From NCBI RefSeq assembly GCF_949987535.1, contig NC_080064.1:130662708-130726707 (forward strand): DNA of 64,000 nt, given 5' to 3'. The DNA comes from Balaenoptera acutorostrata (Eukaryota > Chordata > Mammalia > Artiodactyla > Balaenopteridae). Positions 49,536 through 61,384 of this stretch are shown one piece after another. A program made the position numbers and the translations under genes. A model generated the notes under the pieces. It ran no database searches and was not told where the DNA came from. It worked only from the letters and a program-made list of their open reading frames with translations. The first letter of the stretch is position 1. The number at the start of each line of letters is the position of its first letter.

Positions 49536-50729
49536 AAAACTGTAAAAAGAATGAGGTGGGGTCAATTTTAGTATTATATTTTAACACATAGCCAGAAGGT
49601 TGTCATTTAAACACGTACCCAAAATAAAAAATTATTAATGAGATATTTTACATTTTTTGTACTGTCTTCATAATCTGATATGTATGTTTTACAATTTAAA
49701 CTGACCATATATGAATGCTCAAAATTCACATGTAGATAAAGATTACAGTATTGGAGGGTGCAGTTGTAAATGGTTTGACCACCACCTTGCACTAGAAAGC
49801 TGAGAAACAGAAGTACAGGGCTGCAGAGGCAGGATTCTGTTATCATCATAGTTACCGCCAGCATCTGGCAACCGGAAATCTTCCAGACCCGTGGTAGAGC
49901 CAGGACCAATAGCGATGAAGCCTCAGATGGCATCCCCAAAGGCTGAGGACTCGAATTTTTAGTGCTCACCCTGTTTATTCAGGAGTGGAGAGCATTCTTT
50001 TGAGAGCTCATCTCTAGTATTCATCATAATAATTAATAAGCTGTTATTTTTGCCAATCAAAAGCCATTTCTGGCACTCACTCTGATAATTAGCAAAACAT
50101 CCAGTGTCATCAGAGATCAAGGTGACTAAAGTATTTGTAGCTCCATCTCTGGAATGTGACCTTTCTGGTATGATGCTAGCTAACTACTCCTGGAGTGTGG
50201 ATTCCTAATTACTAGAATGCCAGCAGCTTCCAGGGCATAGCTTCAACCAAATGACCCACACAGAATATTACACTGTCCTGAAGAAATTTAAAGTCGACCA
50301 CAGACATCATGATACCCACGTTGTAAGGAATATTGGCCTGCTTTGTAAACTGTAAACACTATACAAATGTTATAGAACTTACAACCTTATGTTACAGACT
50401 ATGTTTATTCCACGGATATTTGACACACCTTTTCTGAGCCATGCACAGTGCTGACCGCTAAGAAAAGAAGGAGGAAAAAGAAAACAGTCATTGCAGAAAA
50501 GTGGGTTCTTTGAGGGGTCCAAATAAAACTTTTCTTTTTAAGTGATTGAGGAGGTGCTAGTGGCTTAGTGCTAGGAATGTTACTTTCGCTTTTTGAAGTG
50601 CCCTGTGCCACCACCAACAAATAAGTTTCAATCTACTGTGTGTGAAGCTGGGTATGAGCTAAATGACTCTACACTTCCCTGGTTACTCTGAGGCTTTTCT
50701 GACAATTGTTTCTTGTTCATTTAGTTAGT
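49536..50729. other. Intergenic, nothing assigned
   Basis: No coding or repeat signature recognised. Confidence 0.4.
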
Positions 50730-51600
50730 CAGCATATACTTTAGAAGTGCTCACTATATGCCAGCCTCTGCTCTAGAGACTGGGGAAATATTACAGCAAA
50801 CAAAACAAGATAAATTTCCTGCTCTCACAGACCTCACGTCTTGGAGGAGAGGTGGCAGGTGGCGGCGGCCATAAGGGGAGAGATAGATGATATATAAATG
50901 AATAAAGATAAATTCAGATAATGGTAAATTCCATGAAAAAAATAAAACATGGTAGTAATAGCAGCTAACACGTGCTGAGTATTTACTGTGCGTTAATTCA
51001 TTTAAGCTGTACATCAATCCCACTTTACCCAAGAGAAAAGTTATGCACAGAAAGGTTAGGTAAGCTGACCAAAGTCACACAGCTGGTAATGGCATAGAGT
51101 AGTTTGCCTACAGATTTCATTTTCTTAACCATTATGCAATACTGCCACCCCAATGTGATAGAGAGTAATAGGGTAAGGGGGAAGACAGGAGAGGAAAGGG
51201 AGTTATTTTAGACGGATCTCCAAAGATGGCCTCTGAAAAGGTGATGTTTGATCTAACACTGAATGATAATTATGTGAAGATCTATGGCACAGGGACAGCA
51301 GCGGAAAACATCCCAAGGCAGGAACTAGCTTGATGTGTCTAAGGAACAGGAAGAGGGCCAGTGTGGCTGGAGTATAGTAAGTAAAGGGGAGAGTGTTCAC
51401 GACGAGGCCACTAGGAGAGGCTGGGGCTTGAGGGTCATGGGAAGGCGTTTTGGGAAACCACTGAGGATTCTAAGCAAGAGAGTAACAATCTAGTCTACAG
51501 TTTTAAAAACTCACGCTGGCCATTATATGGAGAATGGATCATAAGAAGAGAGAAGGGCAGCAAGGAGACAGGTTAGGAGACTTTAGCACTAGTCTATGTG
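50730..51600 (+). repeat. Ancient L2-like repeat with nested MIR
   Basis: CTCACTATATGCCAGCCTCTG...AAACAAAACAAGATAAATTTCC at the left and GAGGGCCAGTGTGGCTGGAG at the right belong to one repeat type; an antisense MIR (about 50955-51160) lies between, with AAGTCACACAGCTGGTAA. Confidence 0.5.
50955..51160 (-). repeat. MIR SINE (antisense)
   Basis: Well-kept MIR core: GCTGAGTATTTACTGTG, CCCACTTTACCCAAGAG, GACCAAAGTCACACAGCTGG, and TCTTAACCATTATGCAATAC at the end. Confidence 0.75.
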
Positions 51601-51678
51601 GGGAATAATAGTGACTCGGGCTACAGGACAAGGAATAGAGATGGACTTAAGTAGTCAGAAATATATTTTGGAATAGAG

Positions 51679-52045
51679 GGCTATGGACTGAACTGTGTAC
51701 CCCCAACTCCACCCCCCCAACTACCACCACCAAATCTAGATATTGAAGTCCTAAACCCTAATTCATGTATTGAAGCCCTAACCCCATTTGGGGATGGGCT
51801 TTTGGTAAATAGGGTTAGATGAGGTTATGAGGGTGTGATCCTCATAATGGGATTAGTGCCATATAAGAAGAGACACCGGAGTCCGTGCTCTCTCTCTGTC
51901 TCTGCCGCATGAGGGCAGGGTGAGAAGGCAGTCATCTGCAAGCCAGGAAGAGAGCTCTCACTAGAACTGTGAAGATACAAATGTCTGGTGTTTAAGCCCC
52001 TGAGTCTATGGTATTTTGTTTGGGCAGTGCAAGCCCACTAAGACA
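51679..52045 (+). repeat. MaLR LTR (MLT1-type)
   Basis: TATTGAAGCCCTAACCCC, GGTTATGAGGGTGTGATCCTC, GGGATTAGTGCC, GTCTATGGTATTTTGTT and CACTAAGACA at the end are in LTR order. Solo and non-coding. Confidence 0.75.
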
Positions 52046-52670
52046 TAGAATGAATGGTATTAGCTGGTAAGAGGAAGTGAAGTAAGGGATCCAGGTTGCT
52101 GCCTTGGGTTTGGCTCTAGCAATTGGATGCATGGTGAAACAATAACAAGTTTGCAGAACCTGTTAAACATCCAAGTGGAGCTATCAAGTCGGCTGATGGC
52201 TATAAAGGTTTGAAGAATCACTGCAGAGGCCCAGACAGGAGACAAAAATTGGGGCATCATGGTCTCATCAAGTTGTAAATATCCTGATATACTCTATGAT
52301 TCAGCTATATACAACACAGTATCTGAACAAATGAATTTAGAGACTACTGCCTCTCTGTGTAAGATTCTTTGTCCATATATAATATTCTTTACTGTAGATT
52401 CCACATAACCAGTTGATTCTCACAGTATGCTTTCATTGATTTTTGCCATACTCTTGTGTTCATGGTCAACCTATGGTTGCAACTGGTGAATGAGTGTAGT
52501 TTTGATATGAAAGGTGGTTACTATTTTCATTTATATTAACAGTTAAGATGAAAATGAAACGAGAAAGACATATGTTGGTTGTGAGTTACCTTCTATGCTG
52601 AAACCAATAATATTTTTGAATACTAGAAGAATATTTCCTCAATTTCTAATGTAGGTCAAGAAAGACTTTT

Positions 52671-53014
52671 TTATTATTATTATTTTTTTTAATTTTATAG
52701 CTACTTTATTTATTTATTTATTTATTTTTGGCTGTGTTGGGTCTTCGGTTCGTGCGAGGGCTTTCTCTGGTTACGGCAAGCGGGGGCCACTCTTCATCGC
52801 GGTGCGGGGACCGCTCTTCATCGCGGTGCGCGGGCCTCTCACTATCGCAGCCCCTCCCGTTGCGGGGCACAGGCTCCAGACGCGCAGGCTCAGTAGTTGT
52901 GGCTCACGGGCCCAGCTGCTCCGTGGCATGTGGGATCTTCCCAGACCAGGGCTCGAACCCGTGTCCCCTGCATTGGCAGGCAGATTCTCAACCACTGCGC
53001 CACCAGGGAAGCCC
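52671..53014 (-). mobile_element. CHR-type SINE with internal duplication
   Basis: Reverse-strand SINE with ATAA-type tail at its left. The GCACCGCGATGAAGAG segment is present twice in tandem (about 52.78-52.83 kb). Perfect 9-bp duplication AAGACTTTT on both sides (52662-52670 and 53015-53023). Confidence 0.92.
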
Positions 53015-53023
53015 AAGACTTTT

Positions 53024-53523
53024 AAGTTTAATTTGCATTGTTATTAACATTCTTCATCACTTTATTAACTCTAGACAATCAACAAAACATTAAACAAAGC
53101 CCTGATTTGTAGCGTTTGCTGATTTCTATAGTGTAAATACTCCCACCATGGCCAACTTCAAGGTACCAGTATAACATCACTGAATGCAGAGTTGGGAAAA
53201 AATGTGCTCCAACATTATATAGTATTTCCATCATAGAGCTATAAAAGATGTAAATAACCTCTGAGCATAGATAATAATATAATATAGTAAAATAAGTTTT
53301 AAGTGATGAGTTCTTAGTCTTTCTTACCTTTAAAAATATAATCTATTTAATGATGAGTTTATGTAATTTAATTTTTAACAATGGCTGTGTTTAACAACTG
53401 GCTTCCAAAATTCCTGAACATTTAACAGTCACCTCTCATAAGCCTATATGAGCCACTCCCATGAGTGCACGCTAACTAGGTATTCATACTTTCTGGTTCT
53501 ACTTCTCTTTGTAAATTAATAAA
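53024..53523. other. Intergenic, AT-rich, nothing assigned
   Basis: Sits between two reverse-strand SINEs. Confidence 0.4.
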
Positions 53524-53538
53524 TTACTTTTTGCTTTT

Positions 53539-53885
53539 TTTTTTTAAATTAATTAATTTATTTTTTGCTGTGTTGGGTCTTCACTGTTGCACGCGGGCTT
53601 TCTCTAGTTGCCGCGAGCAGGGGCTACTCTTCGTTGCGGTGCACAGGCTTCTCATTTCAGTGGCTTCTCGTTGCAGAGCTCAGGCTCTAGGCACTCAGGC
53701 TTCAGTAGTTGTGGCACACGGGCTCAGTAGTTGTGGCTCACGGACTCTAGAGTGCAGGCTCAGTAGTTGTGGTGCACAGGCTTAGTTGCTCTGCAGCATA
53801 TGGGATCTTCCAGGACCAGGGATTGAACCTGTGTCCCCTGCTTTGGCAGGAGGATTCTTAACCACTGCGCCACCAGGGAAGTCCC
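53539..53885 (-). mobile_element. CHR-type SINE, older expanded variant
   Basis: Reverse-strand copy with CAGTAGTTGTGG present three times (about 53.70-53.77 kb). Flanked by a 15-bp duplication with one mismatch (53524-53538 and 53886-53900). Confidence 0.92.
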
Positions 53886-53900
53886 TTACTTCTTGCTTTT

Positions 53901-54219
53901 ATATGCATTAGTCCTTTTTGAGTTTGTTATTTCTTTTCTCCCAGAACTTGATCATAGCTGGTGTCCAAACTCGCAATTCCAATCCAGCAAAGCTGAGGAC
54001 CAGACACTAGAATCTAGTATGCACGACCATCTATGGCCACCCTTCAGACATGTGTCTGGGAGAAATACGAGCCTTTCTCAGGTCATACCCTACAGTCTCA
54101 ACTGTGCATCATTTTCAAAATCACAGCACCACTTTCTGACCAGATCCCATCTGGCTAGTTCCCTGTTTTGCTCTCACTAAGACTATTTTCAACCTCACTG
54201 CATATTTTCTTCCAATATG
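53901..54219. other. Intergenic, nothing assigned
   Basis: No signature recognised. Confidence 0.35.
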
Positions 54220-54420
54220 GCAGGCTCCAATGTTAGCAGATCTTGGTTTGAGCCCACTTTTGCTACTCACTGTCTGGAGTATTCTTGGGCAAATTCGTTT
54301 TACTCAACCTCCATGTTCTCAGCTGCAAAATAAGGATTAAAGTAGTACCTACTTGTGTTTGTGAGGGTTAGATTAGGTAAAGCATGTAAAGGGCTACCAC
54401 ATGTCAAACATTCAAACACT
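54220..54420 (+). repeat. MIR SINE (sense)
   Basis: CTTGGTTTGAGCCC, CTTGGGCAAATTCGTTTTACTC, GTAGTACCTACTTGTG and GTAAAGGGCTACCACATG follow the MIR order. Confidence 0.65.
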
Positions 54421-54984
54421 ATTACATCCTGTTATTGCTGTTCTGTGACTGGTCCAGACCCCAGGGGGCCTGGCTTTTTTCATCAGAGTTCTCATTCCTT
54501 TCATTCTTGAACCTTTGCCTTTCAACGGCCTTAGGGCTTCAAAGCCTTAATGTGTGACTCATATTTACCTGAGAGACCCCATTCTATCTTTTTAAACAAT
54601 TATATTTAAATGGCTTCTTTCTCCTCTGCTGTAATACAAGTTCCACAAGGGAAATAATTTTGTTTTGTTCATTGATCTAACCTTCATTGTAGGATGTCAA
54701 CAAGCATTTATTGATGAATGGCGAATGGAAGTGTGGAAAGATAGATACTAGTCTGTTTTGATAGTCACTGTGTGGGGTAGGGAGATGGAATTACTTTTAT
54801 TCATGATATATCTGCATATTTTGTGTTTTTTGTGATATAGTGAGCATAGATTCCTTTTGTAATTTTAAAGATAATTTAATAAAGGAATAAGGAACTGAAA
54901 TGTAAACTTAGATTGGAAGCTCTTGTAGTCTTACATCAGTACAGTATTCAATAAATTACATGAGATACTCAACACTTTATCATA

Positions 54985-55190
54985 AAATAGGCTTTGTGTT
55001 AGGTGATTTTGCCTAACTGTAGGCTAATGTAAGTGTTCTGAGCATGTTTAAGGTAGGCTAGGCTAAGCTGTGATCTTCAGTAGGTTAAGTGCATCGAATA
55101 TATTTTCCACTTATGATATTTTCAAATTACGATGGGTTTATCTGGATGTAACCCCATGGTAAGTCGAGGAAGATCTGTGCTGACACATAC
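54985..55190 (+). repeat. Tigger-type DNA transposon fragment
   Basis: CCTAACTGTAGGCTAATGTA, TAAGGTAGGCTAGGCTAAGC and TACGATGGGTTTATC...GTAAGTCGAGGA are typical of the 3' part of Tigger mariners. Confidence 0.75.
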
Positions 55191-55520
55191 TAGAACATAC
55201 GGGACTGTGAAAACTTTATTCTATGTAAAAGAAGCCAAACACAAAAGCCCATATATTATGATTCCATTTATATGAAATATCCAGGACAGGTAAATCCACA
55301 GAGACAGAAAGTAGATTAGTGGTTGCCATGGGTTGGAGGTAGAGGGGAATGGGGAGTGAATGCTAATTGGTACAGGGCTTCTTTTCAGGTTGATGAAAAT
55401 GTTCTGGAATTACATAGTGGTGATGGTTGCACAACTGATGACTATATTAATAACCACTGAATTGTACATTTTAAAACGATGCCTTTTATGGTGTGTGAAT
55501 TTTTTTCTCAATTAAAAATG
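55191..55520 (+). mobile_element. Ancient L1M 3'-end fragment
   Basis: TATGATTCCATTTATATGAA, TAGATTAGTGGTTGCCATGG and CCACTGAATTGTACATTTTA are the usual phrases of old L1 3' ends. Confidence 0.75.
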
Positions 55521-56687
55521 CGCATATAATATGTGTGAGCATGCACACACCTGCACATGAAGGAGGATGGATATAATACTCATCAAGTTGTTGTCAGCAG
55601 TTGTGACAAAAGGGAACTCTGTATCGGTAGGTGCCTTATGTCATATTCTATGTTACTAAAAGTCAAGTGTGACAAAAATGGAAAATTAATTGGGGATAGT
55701 CATAAAGACAACATTAGGAATGTTAAAAAACAAAGCAAGTGGTTAGACTTAACTAATTTCAATGAGATATGATTGATAGGCTGGGCTTCCATTTTCAAAG
55801 TATGTCACTGCATTTCTGGGGTTTGCAGATCCCTTTGAGCTCCCTTCCAAAATTAGGGGTCTCCTTTCCGAAATCACTGTATTAAAATGGATTCCTTCAG
55901 CCCAGGATTGGAAATAAATGAGCCCTGAAAGTTAAGCTAAACTGAGAAGTTTCAATGCCTCTTTAACTTGCCCTCCTAGACTCTAGGCCTTAATGCGCAG
56001 CTCCACATCCCACCTGGTGCAAACAATAATATTCATGCTCTCTGGGGTTCAATTTCACAATCACGCCCTAGCCCAGGGCTGATGACACAGCAGACTTGAG
56101 ACACTGGTAAATTGCAGGTAAGGAGGAAAAAGAGCTGACCTCATAAGAGGTATTTATTTTGCTTTTAAGTAGCAGTTACCAACTTCCAGATTCCAGATTC
56201 ACTTAACTTCAGTTCCCCAAACTACCAACCAAACAAGATTAAGAGGCCTGGAAGAGAAAAGAGTAGAGGAAGTTAAGTGCATGCTAAACATTTCTTCTCA
56301 CAAGTTAATTAACTGCAGGGTTTCTATATTGAGCGGTCATGAGAATCACACACAAGTATTTTATACTGCAAAGCGCCATATGTTGGACCTCTGGTAATCA
56401 AAATATTTCTAAATGGCCTTGAGAGATCATGATTTATAGGAACTGATAACTTTGCTGGGAAATGAATTAAAATAGTCACTCTACAGGGTGGTATGTTGTT
56501 GTTCTTGATTGTTCTTCATTTAGGTAACAACTCTCATGAACTCACAGTCTTCCTATCTGTGGAAAATACTAGTGGTGGTAATAGATGTGGAGAGAAAGTA
56601 AAAGGTTTAAGGAAGTCTTAGTACTTGTGATTTGAAGCATTTGTATAGGCCTTTATATATATCACTCTCTGATATAATTTGTATCAG
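55521..56687. other. Intergenic, nothing assigned
   Basis: No coding or repeat signature recognised. Confidence 0.4.
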
Positions 56688-57225
56688 TTATCAATTGCTG
56701 CATAACAAACCATCACAAATTTAAGAGCTTCAAACAGCAACATTATTTTTCTTTTTGCTCACAAATCTGTAAGGGTTTGGGCAGGGCTTGGCAGGGCAGC
56801 TGATCTTGGCTCATGTGGTATCCTCTGTGGGGGTTTGAGGGTAGGGGTTTGGGGGTAGACTGGAATACTCTGAAGGCTTATTCGCCTCTAGCTGTTGATC
56901 CTACCTGTCTGCAGGGACCTCAGATGGGACCATCTCCTGCACGCCCTATACCTGGCCTCTCCATGTGGCTGGACCCTCTCACAGCATGGCAGCTGGTTCC
57001 AAGAGAACAAGGCAGAAGTGAAAGTACTTTTATGACTTAGCCTAGGAAGTCATGTAACATCACTTCGGCTTAACGCTGTCGGTTGAAACCCAGGCTCAAG
57101 GGGAGGGGACGTAGACTCCATTACTAGATGGGGGGAGTGTCAATATCACTTTGTTAGCCGAGCGTGTGGGATGGGATATATCAGAGGGGCCATCATTGGA
57201 AAACACAATCGGCCACATCAGCCCA
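56688..57225 (+). repeat. Mammalian interspersed repeat, family not assigned (copy 1)
   Basis: CAATTGCTGCATAACAAACC start and CTCAAGGGGAGGGGACGTAG...ATTGGAAAACACAATC end are recurring mammalian repeat phrases. No coding content. Confidence 0.5.
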
Positions 57226-57640
57226 AAACTCACAGGCTTAAAATAACAACAATTTATCATTTTTCAGTTTTTCGGTTGATTGGGAGGTCCTTCTTCTGGA
57301 CTTACTTGGGCTCACTCACATAACTGAGTTTTGGTGATATGTCAGCAGGGTTGGGGTGGGCGGCTCAGCTGATACAGCTGGGATGTTTGGGCTTCTCCAA
57401 GTATTTTCACAGCATGTCAGGCTCAGGGAGCATTCTACAAGGGCAAAGGCAGGAGCTGCAAGCCTTCTTGAGGTGCAGGCCCCAGAACTCACATATCATT
57501 TCTGCCACATTGTATTGGTCAGAGCAAGATACAAGGTGAGCCCAGATTCAAGAAGTGAAGAAACAGAGTCCGTCTCACGTTGAGAGGAGCAGAAAAATAC
57601 CATGGCCATCTTTTTCAATCAATCCACATAGCCGTATGGC
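57226..57640 (+). repeat. Same repeat family (copy 2, truncated start)
   Basis: AAACTCACAGGCTTAAAATAAC start, then CATTTCTGCCACATTGTATTGGTC. Directly follows copy 1 in the same direction. Confidence 0.45.
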
Positions 57641-59814
57641 CGCATTATTTATACTCTGTCCACATACAGAATATACTTAATTTTCCCCCCAAAAGTCACC
57701 TACCATTATGGCATTAGGCTCTGGCTTGAAGTACGGGAGCTTCTCATCAAAATCATATTCAGGTGGGGATGAGGCTCCTTGGGTGTGATTTTCAGGTTCT
57801 CCTCTATTATGGCTTCTCTTGATTCAGAGACTTGTGAACTGAAATAAGTTACCTGTCACATCACCCCTCTACTCCCACCCAATATGCAGTGGTGAGACAG
57901 GGACAGGATAACCACAAAGGACACTCCTAGTCAAAAAGGGGAGCAATGGGAGCTGTTGGTTCATGGCAAATCTGAAATCCTGCCAGGCGCATTTGCTAAT
58001 TCCTTTTACTCTGGGGTCAGGGAATGTTCCTTAGTTAAGGCCTAGATTTGCTCCCCGGGAGTGTTCTCTATTCCTTTCCCAACTGCTAGTTCAAACCCCA
58101 CACAACTAAGAAGAAGCAGTTTTTCATAGACTTCTCTATTGGTTCCCACAATTATATAAAGTCTAATTCCTGTAATAAATTCCATATGCTATATCACTCA
58201 GAGTGGTTCTGTTTTTCTGATCAAACGCTGAATGATATAAGACCAATTAAAAATAGCTGACTCTATCTGTCCCAGAATTTTCTTTAGTGGTATTACTCAC
58301 GGTGGGCTTTGGATCTTAGATCTTAGGATGATCCCTGTAGGGTCAGGAAAAGAGCAGAAGCCACCAGTGGGATTTTGATGTAAGGAATTTCAGGGGACAT
58401 AGACGAATTCATATCCTTAGAAAAACAACCACTTTCTACCTAGTTGGACCTATGTGAGTTGAAAGGCCTCATGGGTCTGGTGCCTACAGCCATAGCAGCA
58501 AAGCTTCTAATTATACTTTGGATCAGTTAAAACTCTGAACAGTCCAGAATGATGGCCTAAATCCTGATCTGATTAAAATGACAATGGTGCTTTAAGGAAA
58601 GGGCCAAACTATTACATTCACAAGCAGGTGGCAAGACAAACACTGGTCCTCTCCTATTCTGAGGGATGGCTATGTCAATTGAGATCAGAGGGGAGCCTCT
58701 GCTAAAAAGAAACAACACTGTCAGGATGAACAGAGGAAACACAAAGACTACTTGTGGGTCAAGGATAGCAATGCCACCATACCTGGAATTAGGTTAAACA
58801 CTAGGCTTCTTGTTTCCCTCTGATGATTCCCTTGTAGAAGGGCTAAGCTCATTGGCGCAACATGCTTAGTTCCAGGCAGTCTCAATACAGACAGCACAGG
58901 AAGCCATGTGGCTGGTGGGCTATAACTAATGGACTAACCGTATAGTCAAATAGATGAAAACAAAATGGCTTGTTAATTAAAGGAAAACCGGTGTGGGAAA
59001 ACGAACTATCACAAGCACTGGTGTTATATGTAGATACTCAGTTGATGAGGAAGAGGTTTCTAAATATAGCAATGAAATAGATGCTGCAACCTGAACCCTA
59101 AGCCTGTGAAAAGGAAAACCGAGGCAACAGGAGTTCTATCCATCCCTGATTCTTTTCATGGAAGTATTAGGAAGGTGGGTTCTGACAACATCCTGAGAGT
59201 TGGGCACCACCCTTACAAGTAACTGACATGTAAAAATTGGGATCTAAACTAGTGAAAGCCAATCAAATCTACTCTAATTTGGTGTCCCAGCTTGACAGAT
59301 ACTACAAATAGGTCCTAGGATTGTGTTCCTAGGGTACTATTTCCCAGGGAACATGGTAGATGGATTCTAAGGACCTCTGATGAAGGTAACAAGAAACAGT
59401 GTTGACTTACTGCCCTACACTTGTATTCAGGGACAATGACAATATTTATGACCAGTTGTGCAACTCAACCCCCATTTGTGATGACCATTAGGACAGTTGG
59501 TTTTGTGTGTACCGTATTGTGTGTTTGTGGGTTTTCAGGCTGGCGCTTTTTGCTGTGGCTGCTTTATGTGGAAGCAGAATCCCTGTGTCTTGGTGCCTGA
59601 ATTACATATAATAATTGTAGGAACATCAAAACATCAGCATCTGCCACACGTGCTGCAATAAGTGTTACAGATATAGTATCTACCAGCACAGGAATTTCAT
59701 GCTCACAACATCCCTACTCGTCCGCAACCTATAACTTAGGTGAATGGACATGCACACAGCCATTTAAAACATGCTCCATGCGGGAGTCCCTGCATATTTA
59801 CTGGTTTCCTGTAA
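57641..59814. other. Intergenic, nothing assigned
   Basis: No gene or RNA signature recognised. Confidence 0.4.
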
Positions 59815-59985
59815 ATCAGCGATTATCAATGCTAGCTGTACATTAAAATCACCCAGAGGAAATTTTAAACCATGATTCTTGGGCTCCTGTCCCAGAGATT
59901 ATTATTTAATTGGTTTGAGCTGGAGTTTGGGTACCTGCATTTTTTAAAAACTCCTCAGGTGATTCTATTGAATGCACACTGGTAT
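59815..59985 (+). repeat. MER5-type hAT-Charlie MITE
   Basis: GTACATTAAAATCACCCAGAGG, TCCTGTCCCAGAGATTATTA and CTCCTCAGGTGATTCTATTG are in MER5 order. Confidence 0.75.
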
Positions 59986-59997
59986 AAAAAATAGTGC

Positions 59998-60051
59998 CCA
60001 CACTATGAACTAATGCAATGGTTCCCACACTATGAACTAATGCAATGGTTC
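59998..60051 (+). repeat. Perfect 27-bp tandem duplication
   Basis: The unit starting CCACACTATGAACTAATG (59998-60024) is repeated exactly at 60025-60051. Confidence 0.95.
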
Positions 60052-60232
60052 TCAAAGTGTGGTCCTTGGATCAGAAGCAGCAGCATCACCTGGGGGACTT
60101 GTTAGAAAGGCAAAATTTGGGGCCCCATCCCAGACCTACTGAATCAGAAATACTGGGATATGGCCCAGAAATGTGGTCTGGGAAGCCCTCCACTTGATTC
60201 TCATGTAAGCCAATGTTTGAGATCCACTGAAC
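60046..60232 (+). repeat. MER5A-type hAT-Charlie MITE
   Basis: GGTTCTCAAAGTGTGGTCC, CAGCATCACCTGGGGGACTTG, CCCCATCCCAGACCTACTGA and the end GTTTGAGATCCACTG. Confidence 0.88.
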
Positions 60233-60639
60233 TAGCGAAATTATTCGATGGAGTTTGAGCAAGCATCATTTTATTCCTACTAATGGGTGAGAAAGAGAAT
60301 CATCTCAAACCTGAGCTGGGGCAGAACTCTGTAGTCTGATGTGATTATTTGCTCTTTGTGAGAAGAAATTAATTTTCCTGAGAAAATACCTGATAGGAAA
60401 ATTAAGATTTCTTCTGGAGAGCCAAAGTCAGTCACATAGCCTTTCACTAGCCTAATGCTAATACTAAGCAGACATTCTTCTCTTTTACCTCCTCCTCCTC
60501 TTGTTTCCTCCATCTGTTCCTTCTTCCTTTCCCTTCCTTCACCTATTCTCCTCCCCCACCCCCCATGCCATAAGTGATTTATGGTAGGAGCTTCTAAGTC
60601 CAACACCAGGAAGATAGGAAATATTTGCCCCTTAGTTAC

Positions 60640-61015
60640 CTTTTTCAGTGCTCTTAGTTTTTTTGTGGAGATCCATATTTCATCTGGTATCATTTTTTCT
60701 TCTGCCTGAAAGACTTCCTTTAACATGTTTGTAGTGTGGCTCTGCTGGTGATAACTTCTTTCAGCTTTTGTATGCCTGAACATGTCTTTTTTCACCTTCA
60801 TTCTTGGAAAGCATTTTCACTGGGTATAGAATTCTAGGTTGACAATTTTTCCTCTCACTGTTAAAGATAGTGCTCCACTGTCTTCCTGTTTACATTGTTT
60901 CTGATGAGAAATCTGCTGCCATCTTCATCTTTGTTCCACTCTATTTTTTTTTAACCTCTGCCTGCTTTTAAGATTTTCTGTTTATCACTGGTTTCGAGCA
61001 ATTTGGCCAGCAGAG
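60640..61015 (-). mobile_element. L1M/HAL1 fragment (reverse strand)
   Basis: On the - strand it reads AACCTAGAATTCTATACCC, AATGAAGGTGAAAAAAGACAT and AGGAAGTCTTTCAGGCAGAA, the segment around and after ORF1 in old L1/HAL1. It supplies the start of the 173-codon frame at 60280-60801. Confidence 0.7.
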
Positions 61016-61075
61016 ATTATAAAACATCAGTGGGACAAAGGAAACTTATTCGTACACTCTTTGACATAAGCATAT

Positions 61076-61380
61076 TGTTATGGGTTGAATTGCCTCCCCT
61101 CCAAAATATATGTTGAAGTCCTAACTCCCAGTACCTCAAAGTGGCCTTATTTGGAAATAGGGTCTTTAGAGAGGTAATCAAGTTAAAATAAGATCTTTGG
61201 GTGGACCCTAATCCAATATGACTGGTATTCTTATAGGAAGGGGAAATTCGGACAGAGAGACAGACATGCAGAGGGAAGATGATGTGAAGACACAGAAGGA
61301 AGACAGTGATGGTACTGGAGTGCTGCATCTACCAGCCAAGGAATGCCAAGGATTGCTGGCAAAACCAGAAGCTTGCTTAT
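61076..61380 (+). repeat. MaLR LTR (MLT1-type), truncated
   Basis: TGTTATGGGTTGAATTG start, TTATTTGGAAATAGGGTCTT, CCCTAATCCAATATGACTGG and GCATCTACCAGCCAAGGAAT; stops before the LTR's 3' end. Confidence 0.85.
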
Positions 61381-61384
61381 GTTT

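Noticed and set aside
52728..53093. 121-codon open frame and similar frames at 17347-17724 and 43580-43858
   Set aside because: All are translations of the CHR SINE, recurring as the same peptide in each copy.
60280..60801. 173-codon - strand open frame
   Set aside because: Its start lies in reverse-strand L1/HAL1 sequence and the remainder is low-complexity (Gly/Arg/Glu-rich); no recognisable domain.
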